64,000 nt of DNA from Lysobacter_C viscosus (GTDB taxonomy: Bacteria > Pseudomonadota > Gammaproteobacteria > Xanthomonadales > Xanthomonadaceae): the NCBI RefSeq assembly GCF_046600715.1, contig NZ_JBJMAV010000001.1, positions 124,001-188,000 on the forward strand, written 5' to 3'. The position numbers and the translations under genes are program-made. Below are positions 27,570 through 37,096 of the stretch, one piece after another (position 1 is the first letter of the stretch; each line of letters starts with the position of its first letter). Under the pieces are notes generated by a model. It was not told the DNA's origin. It did no database searches and saw only the letters and a list, made by a program, of their open reading frames with translations.

Positions 27570-29968
27570 GGCGCCACCCCGGCGGCGCGACCGGGCCGCG
27601 CCAGGCGCAACGCGTTGCCCACCACCAGCAGCGAGGATCCGGCCATGCCCAGCGCCGCTACCCATGGCGTCACCAGGCCCGCCGCCGCGAGGGGGATGGC
27701 AACCACGTTGTAGGCCAACGCCCACGCCAGGTTCTGCCGGATCACCGACCGGGTGCGCCGGGCCACGTCCACGGCCTGCGCGATCCGCACCAGCGAGTCA
27801 CCCTGCAGCACCAGGTCGGCGGCGCGCTGGGCCAGCGGTGCGCCGCGGCCCATGGCGATCGACACGTCGGCCCCGGCCAGCACCGGAGCATCGTTGAGCC
27901 CGTCGCCGACCATCGCCACTACGCGTCCCGACGCCTGCAGTGCACGCACCGCCGCGAGCTTGCACTCCGGTGTCTGCCGCGAGGCCGGTGCATCGATGCC
28001 CAGCCGCGCGGCCAGCGCGTCGACGGTGGTGGCGGCGTCGCCGCTGGCCATGCGGACCGTCAGGCCCAGCGACTTGAGCCAGTCGACGGCCAACCGTGCG
28101 TCCGGGCGCTCGCCGTCGACGACCTCGAAGCGGCCGTAGGCCCGCTGGCCGTCCCCGAGCCAGATCGCGCCGTCGTCGGCGCGACCGGCCGCGAACGGCG
28201 CCTGCCCGATGCGAAGCGCCTGCCCGTCCACCGTACCGGCTATCCCCTGTCCGGCAACTCGGGTGACGCCCGTGGCTGTGAGGCCGGGCGGGGGCGGCGG
28301 GAACGCCCCGGCCAGGGGGTGACCGCTGGCATGTTCCAGCACCGCGGCCAGGGCCAATGCGCGTGCAGCATCGCTGTCTTCCGGCGTACTGCTGCCGGCC
28401 AGGGTGGGTCGGCCGCGGGTCAGGGTTCCGGTCTTGTCGAACACGATGTCGGTGGCGGAGGCGAGACGCTCCAGCGCGCGGTCGGTCAGTGTCAGCACGC
28501 CCAGCCGCGACAAGCTTCCCTGCGCGGTGGCCAGTGCGGTCGGCACGGCCAGCGCCAGCGCGCACGGGCAGCTGATGACCAGCAACGCCAGGGTGACCTC
28601 AAGCGCGCGCTCGGGCATGTACCAGCGCCAGCCCAGGTAGACCACGACCGCAGCCAGGAGCAGGCCGGCGACGAAATGGTGCGCCACGCGCTCGCTGGCC
28701 ACCGCAAGCGCCGGACGCATCGCCTGCGCGTGTTCGACCAGGCGCGCGAGTTCCGACAGGCGGGTGGTGGCGCCGGTGCCGGTCACCCGCATCCGAACCG
28801 GATGGTGGCGGGCGGAACTGCCGGCGTAGACCGATTGCCCGGCGGCGCGCGACACCGGCGCCGACTCACCGGTCAGCAGCGCCTCCTCAACCAGCGCATC
28901 CTCCAGCAGCACGCCATCGGCCGGCACCACCGTGCCCACCGACACGCGGATCGCGTCGCCGACCTGCAGGGCGGGGGTGGGCACGTTCTCGCAGGTGCCG
29001 TCGGCGCGCTCGCGCAGCGCGAATGCGGGGCGCGCGCGCGCCAGGGCATCCACCTGCGCGCTGGCGATGCGCCGCGCGCGCTGCTCCAGCATGCGTGCGC
29101 CCAGCAGCAGGAACACGAACATCACCGCCGCGTCGTACCAGACGTGCGGGCCACCACGCAGCGTCTCCACCACGCTGGCGCCCCACGCAAGAAGGGTCGA
29201 ACCGGCCACCAGCGTGTCCATGCCCAGCCGCCGCAACCGGAGTTCGCGCCAGGCGCCGTGCAGGAAGGGCCAGCCGGCATAGAACACCACCGGCGTCGAG
29301 ACCAGGAGCGTGATCCAGCGGAAGAAGTCGCGCGTGGCCAGCGGCATCGAGGCGTTGAAGTCCAGGTACAGCGCCTCGGCCAGCATCATGGCCTGCATGG
29401 CGCCCAGCCCGGCGATCCCAAGTCGCAGCAGGTCGCGGTTGCGCGCGCGCCGCCGCGCCTCTTCGCTGGCGCTCCCGGTCGCCAGCGAGGGCGCGTACCC
29501 CAGGCCCGCCAGGCGCCGGACGATGGCCGACAGGGAGACCAGCGACGGGTCCCATGCCACCCGCACGCGGCCGGTGACGGCATTGGCCGACACCCAGTGC
29601 ACGCCGGGCTCGCGCTGCACCGCACGGTCCACCAGCCAGGCGCAGGCGGCGCATCGCATGGCATCGGTCAGCAGGGTGGTTTCATGCACCCCGTCGCGGG
29701 CCACGACGTGCTCGGCGTGGATCTCGGCACGGTCCCAGAGCTCGAAATGGCCCTCGGCGGTGTCGCCGTCGACGCGGCCGGCCGGCACCGCGCGAAGCCG
29801 GTAATAGTCGTCCAGGCCGGCATCGCGGATCCAGGCCGCGGCGGCCTCGCAACCGTCGCAGCAGTAGCCGCCGCGCCCGCTGCCAATGGGGTCGCCGCAG
29901 TGTGCGCACCCCCCGGCCCGGTCGGCGTCGCCCGCCGCGATCGCCGCATCCCGGGCGGTGGCGTTCAC
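27566..29968 (-). CDS. ccoI: Copper-transporting P1B-type ATPase CcoI
   Basis: Moves copper across the inner membrane for the heme-copper site of cbb3 oxidase. The 800 residues begin with an N-terminal cysteine-rich zone (CAHCGDP and YCCDGC) typical of CcoI, then an HMA domain (MRCAACAW). Eight helices carry the copper motif SCPCALALAVP, and the cytoplasmic domains have DKTGTLT, GHPLAG and GDGLNDAP. I use GTG 29968, which overlaps the ccoH stop by four bases (GTGA); the frame upstream lies in ccoH. Confidence 0.96.
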   Translation of the reverse strand: MNATARDAAIAAGDADRAGGCAHCGDPIGSGRGGYCCDGCEAAAAWIRDAGLDDYYRLRAVPAGRVDGDTAEGHFELWDRAEIHAEHVVARDGVHETTLLTDAMRCAACAWLVDRAVQREPGVHWVSANAVTGRVRVAWDPSLVSLSAIVRRLAGLGYAPSLATGSASEEARRRARNRDLLRLGIAGLGAMQAMMLAEALYLDFNASMPLATRDFFRWITLLVSTPVVFYAGWPFLHGAWRELRLRRLGMDTLVAGSTLLAWGASVVETLRGGPHVWYDAAVMFVFLLLGARMLEQRARRIASAQVDALARARPAFALRERADGTCENVPTPALQVGDAIRVSVGTVVPADGVLLEDALVEEALLTGESAPVSRAAGQSVYAGSSARHHPVRMRVTGTGATTRLSELARLVEHAQAMRPALAVASERVAHHFVAGLLLAAVVVYLGWRWYMPERALEVTLALLVISCPCALALAVPTALATAQGSLSRLGVLTLTDRALERLASATDIVFDKTGTLTRGRPTLAGSSTPEDSDAARALALAAVLEHASGHPLAGAFPPPPPGLTATGVTRVAGQGIAGTVDGQALRIGQAPFAAGRADDGAIWLGDGQRAYGRFEVVDGERPDARLAVDWLKSLGLTVRMASGDAATTVDALAARLGIDAPASRQTPECKLAAVRALQASGRVVAMVGDGLNDAPVLAGADVSIAMGRGAPLAQRAADLVLQGDSLVRIAQAVDVARRTRSVIRQNLAWALAYNVVAIPLAAAGLVTPWVAALGMAGSSLLVVGNALRLARPGRAAGVAP

Positions 29969-30473
29969 GGCGCGGGCGGGCTGCGCAGGGCGGGCTGGAC
30001 CACCGCTGCCAGGGTGCCTTCGACCAGGCGACCCTGCAGGCGCCAGCTCCCATCGCTGGCTTCCAGCACCAGGTTCCACGCCGGGCCTGCGTCCAACCGC
30101 AGGGGGGCGCGCCAACCCGCGTCGCTGCGCTGGAGCTGCAGCTCGACGTCATCGGCCTGCGAAGCAGGATGCACCAGCGTCAGCACCAGCAGCTGCGCCC
30201 CGTCGAAGTCACCGGCAGCCGGAATCACCTCGACGAAGCCGCCTTCCGGGTCAATCCGCACCACCGCCCGCAACTGGCGGCGCGCGGCAACGGCATCGGG
30301 GCCAATGTCGGCGACCTGCACCTGCGCGGTGCGCCTGACGTCCTCGGGCACGGCGTCGCTGCCGCCGCTGCGTACCGACACCACGATCAGCCCGATGCCG
30401 GCGACGACCGCCACCAGCGGCAGGCCGATGACCAGCCAGATGACCGGGTTGCGCCAATTGGAGAAGAAGGAGC

Positions 30474-30477
<4 letters not shown>
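29965..30477 (-). CDS. ccoH: cbb3 oxidase assembly protein CcoH (FixH family)
   Basis: A 170-residue protein with one N-terminal transmembrane helix (PVIWLVIGLPLVAVVAGIGL) and a periplasmic FixH domain, including LTLVHPASQADD and the C-terminal WNLVLEASDGSWRLQG. CcoH associates with CcoI and the oxidase during assembly. It is coupled to both neighbours: the start overlaps the ccoG stop and the stop overlaps the ccoI start, each by four bases. Confidence 0.93.
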
Positions 30478-32021
<1,544 letters not shown>

Positions 32022-32024
32022 GGC

Positions 32025-32327
32025 TCACGCATCCGGGGGCAACGCCCGGTTGAACCGGCTGGCCGGCCGCAGCAGCCACCAGGTGAAGAGGCTGGACGCG
32101 CCCGTCGCCAGCCAGAACATGAAGAACCCGACCGTGTAGCCCAGCTCCCGGGTGACCTGCCAGCCCGGCAGCGTCATGTCGCGCAGCTGCAGGGGGTCGA
32201 CGAACGCGAAGAACACCATCGTCGCCACGCCCGCGGCGAAGAAGCTGGGCCACAGGATCGCGCCCAGCCGTTGCGCCAGCGGCCGCGGCGGATGGTCTAA
32301 CGTCGTGCGGGGGTCCGGCGCCTGCAT
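32025..32327 (-). CDS. Small membrane protein of the cbb3 operon, unknown function
   Basis: A 100-residue protein with two hydrophobic segments (LGAILWPSFFAAGVATMVFFAF and ELGYTVGFFMFWLATGASSLFTWWLL, given here only by their ends) and a Pro/Arg N-terminus. It starts one base inside the ccoP stop and ends four bases before ccoG, so it is part of the operon. I know no function; similar small proteins at this place occur in relatives. A role in oxidase assembly or stability is an inference from position. Confidence 0.8.
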   Translation of the reverse strand: MQAPDPRTTLDHPPRPLAQRLGAILWPSFFAAGVATMVFFAFVDPLQLRDMTLPGWQVTRELGYTVGFFMFWLATGASSLFTWWLLRPASRFNRALPPDA

Positions 32328-33262
32328 CACTGCGCAGCCGTTTCCGCGCCGGCCTGTTGCCGCGACAGCGACCACACATAGGCGGCGACCAGCCGGCCCC
32401 GGGTTTCGCCAAGCCACTCGCGGTGGGCCGGCATCACGCCATGCCGGCCGTTGGCGATGGTCTCGCGCAGGCTGGCCATGGACTTGCCGTACATCCAGTA
32501 GTCGTCGGTCAGGTCCGGGGCGCCCAGCGCCGCGTTGCCGGTGCCGTCGGCGGCGTGGCAGGCGACGCAGACGCCGTCGTAGTACTTCTTGCCGCGGACC
32601 GCGTCGAAGTCTCGCAGGGCGGCGGGATCGGGGCTGGCCATTGCCAGCACGAAGCGTGCGGTCTGGTCGATGGCCTGGTCGCCACCCATGCCGCGCAGCA
32701 CCACGCCCCATGGCGGCATCACGCCCTCGCGGCCATCCAGCACGGAGGTGAGCACCTGTTCGGGTTCGCCGCCCCAGTGCCAGATGTCGTCGGCCAGGTT
32801 CGGGTAGCCGATGGCGCCCTGCGCGGACGAGCCGTGGCAGGTGGCGCAGCTGTTGGCGAAGATGCCGCGACCCAGCGCCAGAGCAGCCGGGTCGGCCGCG
32901 AGCTCCGGCAGGGGCCGGTCGCGATAGACCGCGAACGTCTCGTCCAGGCGTGCGTCCTGCCGGGCCTTCTCAGCGTCGTGCTCGCCCTGCGACGTCCAGC
33001 CGGCGTAGCCCGCGAACGAGCCCAGTCCCGGGTACCAGACCAGGTAACCGACGCTGAAGATGATCGTCAGGTAGAACAGGTTGATCCACCACCGTGGCAG
33101 CGGCTTGTTGTACTCGGTGATGTCACCGTCCCAGACGTGGCTGGTCTCGGTAGGGGCGGGGTCGCCGGGGCGGCGCCGTGCCGTCCACCACAGCAGCCAC
33201 ACGCAGCCCAGGATGTTGCTGACCACCAGGGCGATGACAAACCACGACCATCCCGCGCTCAT
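32327..33262 (-). CDS. ccoP: cbb3-type cytochrome c oxidase subunit III (CcoP, diheme)
   Basis: The membrane-anchored diheme cytochrome that brings electrons into the cbb3 oxidase. The 311 residues hold two N-terminal helices (about 5-27 and 60-80) and two c-type heme sites: CATCH (139-143) and CVACH (232-236), with distal Met in VMPPWG and VMPAHREWL. The linker TSHVWDGDITEYNKPLPRWW is characteristic of CcoP. It overlaps ccoQ by four bases. Confidence 0.97.
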   Translation of the reverse strand: MSAGWSWFVIALVVSNILGCVWLLWWTARRRPGDPAPTETSHVWDGDITEYNKPLPRWWINLFYLTIIFSVGYLVWYPGLGSFAGYAGWTSQGEHDAEKARQDARLDETFAVYRDRPLPELAADPAALALGRGIFANSCATCHGSSAQGAIGYPNLADDIWHWGGEPEQVLTSVLDGREGVMPPWGVVLRGMGGDQAIDQTARFVLAMASPDPAALRDFDAVRGKKYYDGVCVACHAADGTGNAALGAPDLTDDYWMYGKSMASLRETIANGRHGVMPAHREWLGETRGRLVAAYVWSLSRQQAGAETAAQ

Positions 33263-33396
33263 CGCCGCGTCTCCTCTTCATCCAGCGGCAACTGCGCCGC
33301 CTCGTCGAAATCGCGCTTGCGGCGGGGGCTCCAGGCCCAGGCCCAGCCGACCACGAACGCCACCAGCAGGACGGTGGTCACGATGCCCGACAGCAT
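33259..33396 (-). CDS. ccoQ: cbb3-type oxidase subunit CcoQ
   Basis: A 45-residue single-helix protein (MLSGIVTTVLLVAFVVGWAW) followed by a charged tail (SPRRKRDFDEAAQLP). Size, helix and the RKRDFDEAA tail are typical of CcoQ, which stabilises the oxidase complex. It begins one base after the ccoO stop and overlaps ccoP by four bases. Confidence 0.93.
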   Translation of the reverse strand: MLSGIVTTVLLVAFVVGWAWAWSPRRKRDFDEAAQLPLDEEETRR

Positions 33397-33397
33397 G

Positions 33398-34027
33398 TCA
33401 GCCGCCCCCCGGAACGTGGCGGCCCAGGTCCTGCAGGTAGGCGACCACCGCGTCCAGTTCGGTCTTGCCGCGCACGTCGGCGGCAGCGGCGTCGATGTCC
33501 TGCTGCGAGTAGGGATCACCCAGGGTCCTCAGCGCACGCATGCGGCGGGTCACTTCCTGCCCATCGACGAAGTTCTCGGCCAGCCACGGGAACGACGGCA
33601 TGTTCGACTCGGGCACCACGGCGCGCGGGTCGACCAGGTGCACGCGGTGCCAGTCATCCGAATAGCGCCCGCCCACGCGCGCCAGGTCCGGCCCGGTGCG
33701 CTTGGAACCCCACTGGAACGGGCGGTCGTAGACCGACTCACCGGCCAGCGAGTAGTGGCCGTAGCGTTCGGTCTCGAAGCGCAGGGTGCGGACCATCTGC
33801 GAGTGGCAGTTGTAGCAGCCCTCGCGAACATAGACGTCGCGCCCGGCCAGCTGCAGGGCGGGGTAGGGCTCGACCCCCGGCAACGGCTCGATCGCCTCGG
33901 CCTGGTACATCAGCGGCACGATCTCGGCCAGGCCGCCGAAGGAGACCACCACGGCGATCAGCACCGCCATCAGGCCGACGTTCTTCTCGACCTTCTCGTG
34001 CGCGTTCTTGTTGTGTTCTTCGCTCAT
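33398..34027 (-). CDS. ccoO: cbb3-type cytochrome c oxidase subunit II (CcoO, monoheme)
   Basis: The membrane-anchored monoheme subunit. The 209-residue protein has one N-terminal helix (MAVLIAVVVSFGGLAEIVPL), the heme site CYNCH (71-75) in GCYNCHSQMVRTLRFETERYG, and the Met ligand in the MPSFPWL region. The sequence WGSKRTGPDLARVGGRYSDDWH is diagnostic for CcoO. It follows ccoN by 15 bp. Confidence 0.97.
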   Translation of the reverse strand: MSEEHNKNAHEKVEKNVGLMAVLIAVVVSFGGLAEIVPLMYQAEAIEPLPGVEPYPALQLAGRDVYVREGCYNCHSQMVRTLRFETERYGHYSLAGESVYDRPFQWGSKRTGPDLARVGGRYSDDWHRVHLVDPRAVVPESNMPSFPWLAENFVDGQEVTRRMRALRTLGDPYSQQDIDAAAADVRGKTELDAVVAYLQDLGRHVPGGG

Positions 34028-34042
34028 CGGTAGCTCCGGGGC

Positions 34043-35530
34043 TCAGGCACGCGCCTGGCTGGGTTCGGGCGGCAGCACGGGCTGGGCCACGGTCCGCGAC
34101 AGGGCGAAGGTCTTCCACATGTTGACCGCCATCAGGCCCATGCCCGCCAGCACCAGCACGCCGCCACCCAGGCGCACCAGGTAGTAGGGGTAGGTGACGT
34201 TGAGCGCCTCGACGAAGCTGTAGGTCAGCGTGCCGTCGTCATTGGTTGCCCGCCACATCAGGCCCTGCATCACGCCGGCGATCCACATCGCCACGATGTA
34301 GAGCACCACGCCCAGGGTGTGGATCCAGAAGTGCAGGTCGATCCAGCGCGTGGAGTACATGGCGCTCTGGCCGACCAGGCGCGGCACCAGTGCGTAGATC
34401 GAGCCGATCGAGATCATCGCCACCCAGCCCAGTGCGCCGGCGTGGACGTGGCCCACGGTCCAGTCGGTGTAGTGGGACAGCGAGTTGACCGTCTTGATCG
34501 ACATCATCGGTCCCTCGAAGGTCGCGATCATGTAGAAGCTCAGCGCGACGATCAGGAACTTGAGGATCGGGTCGGTACGCAGTTTGTGCCAGACGCCCGA
34601 CAGGGTGAGGATGCCGTTGATCGCGCCGCCCCAGCTGGGCGCCAGCAGGATCAGCGAGAACACCATGCCCACCGACTGCGCCCAGTCGGGCAGGGCGGTG
34701 TACTGCAGGTGGTGCGGGCCGGCCCACATGTAAACGGCGATCAGCGCCCAGAAGTGCACGATCGACAGGCGGTAGGAGTACACCGGCCGCCCGGCCTGCT
34801 TGGGCACGAAGTAGTACATCATCCCGAGGAAGCCCGCGGTCAGGAAGAAACCGACCGCGTTGTGGCCGTACCACCACTGCACCATTGCATCGACTGCGCC
34901 GGTATAGACCTGGTAGGACTTGCCCAGCCCCACCGGCAGCGCGAGGTTGTTGACCACGTGCAGCAGCGCGATGGTGATGATGTAGGCGCCGTAGAACCAG
35001 TTCGCGACGTAGATGTGCTTGACCCGGCGCTTGGCGATGGTGCCGAAGAACAGCCACGCGTAGGCCAGCCACACGATGGTGATCAGGATGTCGATGGGCC
35101 ACTCGAGCTCGGCGTACTCCTTGCTCTGGGTGATGCCCAGGGGCAGCGTAATGGCCGCTGCCACGATCACCGCCTGCCAACCCCAGAACACGAATGACGC
35201 GAGCTTGTCGGAGATCAGCCGTACGTGGCAGGTGCGCTGCACCACGTGCAGGCTGGTGGCGAACAGCGCGCTGCCGCCGAAGGCGAAGATCACCGCGTTG
35301 GTATGCAGCGGGCGCAGGCGGCCATAGCTCAGCCACGGGATGCCCTCGCCTATGGTCGGCCAGTACAGCTGGGCGGCAATCAACACGCCCACCGTCATGC
35401 CGACGATGCCCCAGACCACGGTGGCGATGGCGAACTGCCGGACTACCTTGTCGTTGTAGAACCCGTCCACTGCGCCAGGCGCGGGCACGGCACGGGAATC
35501 GGCCGGGTGGGCCGCCTGTTGCAGGGTCAT
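34043..35530 (-). CDS. ccoN: cbb3-type cytochrome c oxidase subunit I (CcoN)
   Basis: The catalytic heme-copper subunit of the high-affinity oxidase, with 12 expected membrane helices in 495 residues. Ligand-bearing segments are visible: LHTNAVIFAFGGSALFATS (low-spin heme), WWYGHNAVGFFLTAGFLG with the C-family Tyr region and Cu ligand, GPHHLQYTALPDW (the Cu-ligand His pair), and DWTVGHVHAGALGW (heme ligands). It is the first gene of a unit reaching to the SafE gene and is preceded by an Anr/FNR class II promoter. Confidence 0.98.
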   Translation of the reverse strand: MTLQQAAHPADSRAVPAPGAVDGFYNDKVVRQFAIATVVWGIVGMTVGVLIAAQLYWPTIGEGIPWLSYGRLRPLHTNAVIFAFGGSALFATSLHVVQRTCHVRLISDKLASFVFWGWQAVIVAAAITLPLGITQSKEYAELEWPIDILITIVWLAYAWLFFGTIAKRRVKHIYVANWFYGAYIITIALLHVVNNLALPVGLGKSYQVYTGAVDAMVQWWYGHNAVGFFLTAGFLGMMYYFVPKQAGRPVYSYRLSIVHFWALIAVYMWAGPHHLQYTALPDWAQSVGMVFSLILLAPSWGGAINGILTLSGVWHKLRTDPILKFLIVALSFYMIATFEGPMMSIKTVNSLSHYTDWTVGHVHAGALGWVAMISIGSIYALVPRLVGQSAMYSTRWIDLHFWIHTLGVVLYIVAMWIAGVMQGLMWRATNDDGTLTYSFVEALNVTYPYYLVRLGGGVLVLAGMGLMAVNMWKTFALSRTVAQPVLPPEPSQARA

Positions 35531-35556
35531 GGGGTTACCCCAGGTGAACTCGGAAT

Positions 35557-35598
35557 ATTGTCGGTTGCGGGCGTCGGGGCTTCTTTGACCTGGGTCAA
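35557..35598 (-). promoter_or_regulatory. Anr/FNR-dependent class II promoter of ccoN
   Basis: The palindrome TTGAC-CTGG-GTCAA occupies 35585-35598 (centre 35591.5). On the minus strand GACAAT at 35562-35557 is a -10 element. With the start at about 35550, the box centre is at -41.5 and the -10 at -12 to -7, the classic class II activation geometry. The leader would be about 20 nt to the ccoN ATG. Confidence 0.8.
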
Positions 35599-35719
35599 TT
35601 CATGTCTCCGGGTTTCATGTCATGGGCATGCGACCGGTGGCGAAGCCGCTTCGGCCCATGCAGCCCTCTTCGTCCGCCATGGCGGGATAAAACGTTAGCA
35701 GTCAGCAGGGCGCGTCAAT

Positions 35720-36313
35720 TCAGCCCGGACCGGCGGCCCGGCGGACCGCGGCGACGAACTCCGGATCCGGTTGGCTGCCCATCTGCTCGGTTCGCGCCAG
35801 CACCCGCCCCTGGGCGTCAAGCAGGATCAGGGCGCTGGTGTGGTTGAAGTCACCGTCGGCCAGTGCCCGGTAGCGGATGCCCAGCACGCCGGCCACGCCG
35901 CGGACCTGGGACGGTGCGGGGCTGGCCAGCGTCCAGCGCTGCGTATCGAGGCGCCTGGCGTCGACCACCGAGCGCAGCGCGACGGGGGTGTCGTGCGCGG
36001 GATCCATGCTGATCAGCAGGATGTCCACGCGCTGGCGCTGCGCCGGCGTCAGTTCGCGTTCGATCGCCTTGCCCGCGTCGACGATCAACGGGCAGATGTA
36101 CTGGCACGACGTATAGAACATCGCCACCACCTGCGGCTTGCCGCGGCGGGCTGACCACGGCTGGCGGCGGCCATCCTGGTCGGTCAGGTCGACCTTGAGC
36201 CGGTACACCGAGTCGCGCGGCAGCGGCGCGGCGTCGGCGGCCGTTGCACCGGGAGTGGCAATGGCCAGGACCAGGCAGGCGAGGACGAGGACGGAGTGGC
36301 GCAACGGTGTCAT
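35720..36313 (-). CDS. SCO1/SenC/PrrC-family copper chaperone
   Basis: A periplasmic thioredoxin-fold protein of 197 residues with a signal peptide (ending GATAADA). It has the copper motif C-x3-C (TSCQYICP, Cys 70 and 74) and the distant His 158 (DFNHTS), all needed for copper binding. SCO proteins deliver copper to oxidases; here the gene is the third of the nirK-nirV unit, so it may serve nitrite reductase. It overlaps nirV by four bases (ATGA). Confidence 0.92.
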   Translation of the reverse strand: MTPLRHSVLVLACLVLAIATPGATAADAAPLPRDSVYRLKVDLTDQDGRRQPWSARRGKPQVVAMFYTSCQYICPLIVDAGKAIERELTPAQRQRVDILLISMDPAHDTPVALRSVVDARRLDTQRWTLASPAPSQVRGVAGVLGIRYRALADGDFNHTSALILLDAQGRVLARTEQMGSQPDPEFVAAVRRAAGPG

Positions 36314-37095
36314 GGCAGGTCCCGGGCGCAGCGGAATCCGAGGTTGGCGGTGGTGTCGGCGGCGCCCAGAGAGGACAGCATGGCCACCCGCATCAGCACC
36401 GCATAGTTCTCGCGGTCGTCCATCGACAGCGCACCGGCACCGCAGAAGCGCGCGTTGTCGGGGTCGCCCTGGTTGCGGTTGTCGGCATCGACCAGCAACG
36501 AGGAGAAATCATCGGTCCATTCCCAGACCAGTCCGTGCAGGTCCTGCACGCCATAGGCGTTGGGGGTCTGCAGGCCGGCACGGGGCAGGGCGGTGTTGGA
36601 CGGACGCGAGTACCAGCCGAGGATGCGCTCGCGCCAGACAGGGTCCTTGCGTGCATCGCGGCGGGTCTCGTCGGCGGCGGCCACGTATTCCCATTCGTTC
36701 CAGGTCGGCAGGCGCGCGCCCTGCGATTCGCAGTAGGCCGAGGCGGCAAACCAGCTGACCTGGACGACCGGCGCCTCGGGCAGGGTGGTCCCGAGCGCGG
36801 TCGGGCCCGCCCAGTGCGACAGGTAGCGCGGTTCGGCCATGACGGTGGCGGCGCGGTCGCGGCGCCATTCCGGTTCAGCCTTGACGAAGGCCAGGAACTC
36901 CGCATTCGTCACCGGTCGCTTCATCAGCGCGAACGGTGCGATACGGACGTTCCCGGGCACGTCCTCGTACGCGAGTGCGCTGCGGAAGCTGCCGCCCGGC
37001 AGCTTCACGTACCCCCCGCCGCTGGCAACCTGGCCGGCGACGGGCAGGGCCAGCAACAGCGCCGACGCCAGTACGAGTGCACGCACCCGGTCCAT
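36310..37095 (-). CDS. nirV: NirV-like SUMF1/formylglycine-generating-enzyme domain protein
   Basis: A 261-residue exported protein (signal peptide ending PVAGQVA) made of one SUMF1/FGE-sulfatase domain: MKRPVTNAEFLAFVKA, PVVQVSWFAASAYCESQG, ARLPTWNEWEYVAA and the C-terminal ANLGFRCAR. NirV proteins of this family are found beside nirK in denitrifiers; their role is not settled. The position one base after nirK fits this call. It is not a canonical sulfatase-activating enzyme, since no sulfatase is nearby. Confidence 0.82.
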   Translation of the reverse strand: MDRVRALVLASALLLALPVAGQVASGGGYVKLPGGSFRSALAYEDVPGNVRIAPFALMKRPVTNAEFLAFVKAEPEWRRDRAATVMAEPRYLSHWAGPTALGTTLPEAPVVQVSWFAASAYCESQGARLPTWNEWEYVAAADETRRDARKDPVWRERILGWYSRPSNTALPRAGLQTPNAYGVQDLHGLVWEWTDDFSSLLVDADNRNQGDPDNARFCGAGALSMDDRENYAVLMRVAMLSSLGAADTTANLGFRCARDLP

Positions 37096-37096
37096 C